A stretch of DNA of 64,000 bases, from NCBI GenBank assembly GCA_963770315.1, contig CAVYPC010000002.1:992001-1056000 (forward strand). The letters run 5' to 3'. Origin of the DNA: VRUE01 sp963770315. Its GTDB lineage: Bacteria > Actinomycetota > Thermoleophilia > Solirubrobacterales > 70-9. Numbering within the stretch: position 1 is the first letter of the stretch; each line of letters begins with the position of its first letter. Below, one piece after another: positions 61,382 through 64,000 of this stretch. The notes beneath the pieces are model-generated. The model searched no databases. It saw only the letters and a list, made by a program, of their open reading frames with translations, and was not told the origin of the DNA. The translations under genes were made by a program, and so were the position numbers.

Positions 61382-62257
61382 ATGAGTGAGATCCGCGGTG
61401 TACTGACGGCGATGGCCACGCCCTTCGAAGAGGGGGGAGGGGTCGACGAGGCGGCGGCGCGCCGGCTTGCCGCCCACCTGGTCGAGCACGGCTCGCACGG
61501 CGTCGTCGTCGCCGGCTCCAGCGGCGAGGCGGCGACGCTCGACGACCGCGAGCACATCTCGCTGCTGCGGGCGGTCGTCGAGGAGATCGGCGAGCGGGCG
61601 ACGGTGATCTGCGGCACCGGCACCAACGACACCCGTCACTCGATCGAGCTGACCAGAGCCGCCGCCGAGGCTGGCGCCGAGGCGGCGCTGATCGTGACCC
61701 CGTACTACAACAAGCCGAACAAGGCTGGCCTGAGGGCCCACTTCGAGGCGATCGCGGAAGCGGTTCCGGACATCCCGCTGATTGCCTACAACATCCCCTC
61801 TAGAGTAGTCGTCAACGTGCCGCCGGCCGATCTCGCCGAGCTGGCCGAGATCGACACTGTCGTCGCCGTGAAGCAGGCCAACGACGACGATCTCGGGCCG
61901 ATCGACGGGCTCGGCGTGCTGGCCGGCAACGACGACGTCTTCCTGAGGACGCTGGAGCTGGGCCTGGCCGGAGGCATCCTCGTCGCCTCGCAGTTGGCCG
62001 GCGATCAGATGCGCGCGATGTGGGACGCGGCGCAGGCCGGTGACCTGGCGCAGGCGCGGGAGATCGATGCCGGCCTGCGCCCGCTGTACGAGGCTCTTGC
62101 GGTGACCACCAACCCGATGCCGCTCAAGGCGGCGCTGGAGATAGCCGGCCTGATCCCGTCAGGCGCCCTGAGGCTGCCGATGGTTCCCGTCGACTCCGCG
62201 CAGCGAGCGGTCATCCGCGAAGCGCTGGACGCCGCCGGCGTCGCGGTGGTCTCCTAG
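61382..62257 (+). CDS. dapA: 4-hydroxy-tetrahydrodipicolinate synthase
   Basis: 291 residues from ATG 61382; the longer frame to 61349 adds a non-conserved overlap with the amidase. TIM-barrel aldolase joining pyruvate and aspartate semialdehyde. Schiff-base lysine K164 (VVAVKQANDD), Y136 and R141 (AYNIPSRVVV), and AGSSGEAATL, where the usual paired Thr are Ser. First step of the diaminopimelate/lysine branch. Confidence 0.97.
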   Translation: MSEIRGVLTAMATPFEEGGGVDEAAARRLAAHLVEHGSHGVVVAGSSGEAATLDDREHISLLRAVVEEIGERATVICGTGTNDTRHSIELTRAAAEAGAEAALIVTPYYNKPNKAGLRAHFEAIAEAVPDIPLIAYNIPSRVVVNVPPADLAELAEIDTVVAVKQANDDDLGPIDGLGVLAGNDDVFLRTLELGLAGGILVASQLAGDQMRAMWDAAQAGDLAQAREIDAGLRPLYEALAVTTNPMPLKAALEIAGLIPSGALRLPMVPVDSAQRAVIREALDAAGVAVVS

Positions 62258-62260
62258 CGC

Positions 62261-63922
62261 ATGGCGGCGAAGCTGCGAGTGCTGCCGCTCGGCGGCCTGG
62301 GCGAGATCGGCAAGAACATGACCGTGGTCGAGTACCGCGGCAAGATCGTCATCGTCGACACCGGGCTGATGTTCCCGACCGCCGAGATGTTGGGCATCGA
62401 CCTCGTCCTGCCGGACTTCTCCTATCTGCGCGATCGCGTCGAGGACATCGAAGCGATCGTCCTCACCCACGGGCACGAGGATCACGTCGGCGCGCTTCCC
62501 TACGTGCTGCGTGAGATCGGCATGCCGCCCGTGATCTACGGCGGCCAACTGACGATCGGCATGGTCCGCTCCAAGCTGGACGAGCACAAGATGAAGCAGG
62601 CGCCGCTGGAGGAGCTGCCGGCCGGCAAGAAGGTCCAGGCCGGGCCCTTCGAGCTGGAGCTGGTCCACCTCTCGCACTCGATCCCGGACGCTCGCGGCGT
62701 CATCCTCGGCACCGAGGTGGGCAAGATCCTGATGACCGGCGACTACAAGTTCGACCAGACCCCGGTCGACGGCCGCCCGGCCGACATCTCGCGGCTTGCC
62801 GAGCTGGGCCGGGACGGCCTGCTGCTGCTCTGCGGCGACTCGACCAACGCCGACCGCCCGGGGATCGCACCGTCGGAGTCGAGCGTCGGCCCGGCGCTGC
62901 TGGAGACCTTCTCGGCCTGCGAGGGCCGCGTCATCGTGACCTCCTTCGCCTCCAACATCCACCGCGTCCAGCAGGTGATCGACGCCGCGGTCAAGCTTGA
63001 CCGCCGCGTCGCCCTGGTCGGCCGCTCGATGCGCAAGAACTTCAACATCGCCTCGAGCCTGGGTATCGCCAAGGCGCCCTCCGGGCTCTTCATCCAGCCG
63101 CGCGAGATCGAGGATTTCCCCGACGAGAAGGTGATCGTGATCTCCACCGGCAGTCAGGGGGAGCCGCTCTCGGCGCTGCGGCGCATGGCCAACAACGACC
63201 ACCGCGACGTCGAGCTGCACTCCGGCGACACGGTCGTCTTCTCCGCCACGCCGGTGCCTGGCAACGAGCGCGCTGTGAACGAAACGATCGATCGCATCTA
63301 CGAGATCGGCGCTTCGGTCGTGACCGCGAAACAGGCGCCGATCCACGCCTCTGGCCACGGCTGGCAGGAGGAGCTGAAGCTGATGCTGAACCTGACCAAA
63401 CCCCGCTACGTGATGCCGATCCACGGCGATCACCAGCGCCTGCGACTGCACGCCGAACTGGCTCACTCGGTCGGCATCGACCCCGAGAACGTCTTTCAGG
63501 GCCGCAACGGCCTGCCGCTGGAGCTCGACGCGAGCGGAGCCCGCTTCGGCGAGGACATCCATGCCGGTGTGGTCTACGTCGACGGCGTCAACGTCGGCGA
63601 GCCCGATGACGTGGCGCTGCGCGATCGACGCGAGATTTCGGCCGACGGCATCTTCATCGTCGTCGCCACGATCTCCGCCGACGACGGCAGCGTCGTCGCC
63701 GATCCCGAGGTGACCGTGCGCGGCGTCGCCCTGCCAGACGAGGGGGAGTCGCTCGTGGAAGAGCTGAAGGACGTGGTCGAGGACTCGCTCGAGGACGCCG
63801 CCGAGGCCGGCACCAGAGAGGTTCACCTGATTCAGGAAGACCTCCACGACACGATCGCCAAGCTCATCTACGACAAGCTGCGCAGTCGCCCGATGATCCT
63901 GCCCGTCGTCGTCGAGGTATAA
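62261..63922 (+). CDS. rnj: Ribonuclease J
   Basis: 553 residues. Metallo-beta-lactamase/beta-CASP ribonuclease with 5'-3' exo- and endonuclease activity. LPLGGLGEIGKNM at the N-terminus, HGHEDHVGALP (H70, H72, D74, H75), LMTGDYKFDQTPVDG, STNADRPG and the beta-CASP motif SGHGWQEELKLMLNLTKP. C-terminal domain from about 450 mediates dimerisation. Starts 3 bp after dapA, as in many actinobacteria. Confidence 0.98.
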   Translation: MAAKLRVLPLGGLGEIGKNMTVVEYRGKIVIVDTGLMFPTAEMLGIDLVLPDFSYLRDRVEDIEAIVLTHGHEDHVGALPYVLREIGMPPVIYGGQLTIGMVRSKLDEHKMKQAPLEELPAGKKVQAGPFELELVHLSHSIPDARGVILGTEVGKILMTGDYKFDQTPVDGRPADISRLAELGRDGLLLLCGDSTNADRPGIAPSESSVGPALLETFSACEGRVIVTSFASNIHRVQQVIDAAVKLDRRVALVGRSMRKNFNIASSLGIAKAPSGLFIQPREIEDFPDEKVIVISTGSQGEPLSALRRMANNDHRDVELHSGDTVVFSATPVPGNERAVNETIDRIYEIGASVVTAKQAPIHASGHGWQEELKLMLNLTKPRYVMPIHGDHQRLRLHAELAHSVGIDPENVFQGRNGLPLELDASGARFGEDIHAGVVYVDGVNVGEPDDVALRDRREISADGIFIVVATISADDGSVVADPEVTVRGVALPDEGESLVEELKDVVEDSLEDAAEAGTREVHLIQEDLHDTIAKLIYDKLRSRPMILPVVVEV

Positions 63923-63942
63923 GGCCGGATCAAAAAATAGGA

Positions 63943-63973
63943 CCCGCCGGTCGCGTTGGGGAGAACCGGCGGG
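63943..63973 (+). terminator. Probable terminator after rnj
   Basis: cccgccggt (63943-63951) pairs with accggcggg (63965-63973) over 9 bp with a 13-nt loop. Only a weak T-rich tail (CTTGTGTCTC) follows, so termination may be inefficient. Confidence 0.6.
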
Positions 63974-64000
63974 CCCTTGTGTCTCGTCCGCGGGGAAAAC

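Overview
The window is uniformly GC-rich, densely packed chromosomal DNA from an actinobacterium. Actinobacterial markers are the mIHF-type nucleoid protein, a PyrR-binding loop overlapping the pyrR ribosome-binding site, a LexA-type box and frequent GTG/TTG starts. The gene order (ruvCAB-secDF-recJ-rel, pyrRBC-carAB-pyrKD-mihF-gmk-rpoZ-coaBC, rimP-nusA-infB-rbfA-nrnA-truB-ribF-rpsO) and the many small secreted or membrane orphans suggest a deep lineage such as Thermoleophilia/Solirubrobacterales; that placement is inference. No rRNA, CRISPR array, prophage or insertion sequence was seen.

Layout. 1-6.6 kb: accessory genes (11-residue repeat protein, degenerate GGDEF/HD-GYP membrane protein, secreted orphans, YjbQ, a four-gene membrane/zinc-protein run joined by 4-bp overlaps). 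6.7-10.1 kb: RpiR-type regulator, PLP synthase pdxST and an M29 aminopeptidase. 10.1-12.1 kb: two long nested palindromes and two copies of a second repeat around yebC. 12.1-22.7 kb: ruvCAB, zinc-ribbon/PAS protein, fused secDF, recJ and rel. 22.7-27.6 kb (minus strand): lipid-kinase-like protein, MBL hydrolase, phosphomannomutase, HIT protein, CorA. 27.7-29.4 kb: a SAM-I riboswitch with terminator in front of a threonine-synthase-like gene and a MoaD/CysO-like sulfur carrier. 29.5-36 kb: phosphoesterase, CDP-glucose pair, SRAP protein, tRNA-Arg, a broken PD-(D/E)XK nuclease gene with an SOS-type box, and RNase Z. 36-45 kb: complete de novo UMP operon. 45-54.8 kb: mihF, gmk, rpoZ, coaBC and the translation/transcription operon. 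54.8-64 kb: peroxiredoxin, DsbA-like fragment, pnp, M16 peptidase, dapB, amidase, dapA and RNase J.

How the genes work together. Most operons are joined by ATGA, GTGA or TAGTG overlaps, implying translational coupling. The pyr operon converts bicarbonate, glutamine and aspartate to orotate under probable PyrR translational control. pdxS/pdxT form a two-subunit PLP synthase. pnp and RNase J, with rpsO upstream, form an RNA-turnover neighbourhood, and dapB/dapA feed lysine and cell-wall synthesis.

Most unusual points. (1) A family of long inverted repeats enclosing small hairpins occurs at five places, one in frame inside recJ and one rewriting the coaBC C-terminus. (2) A SAM riboswitch controls a ThrC-like enzyme paired with a sulfur carrier. 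(3) rel has no usable standard start codon although its conserved N-terminus is present. (4) Many genes without a Shine-Dalgarno sequence have a TANNNT hexamer 6-10 nt before the start codon, suggesting leaderless mRNAs.
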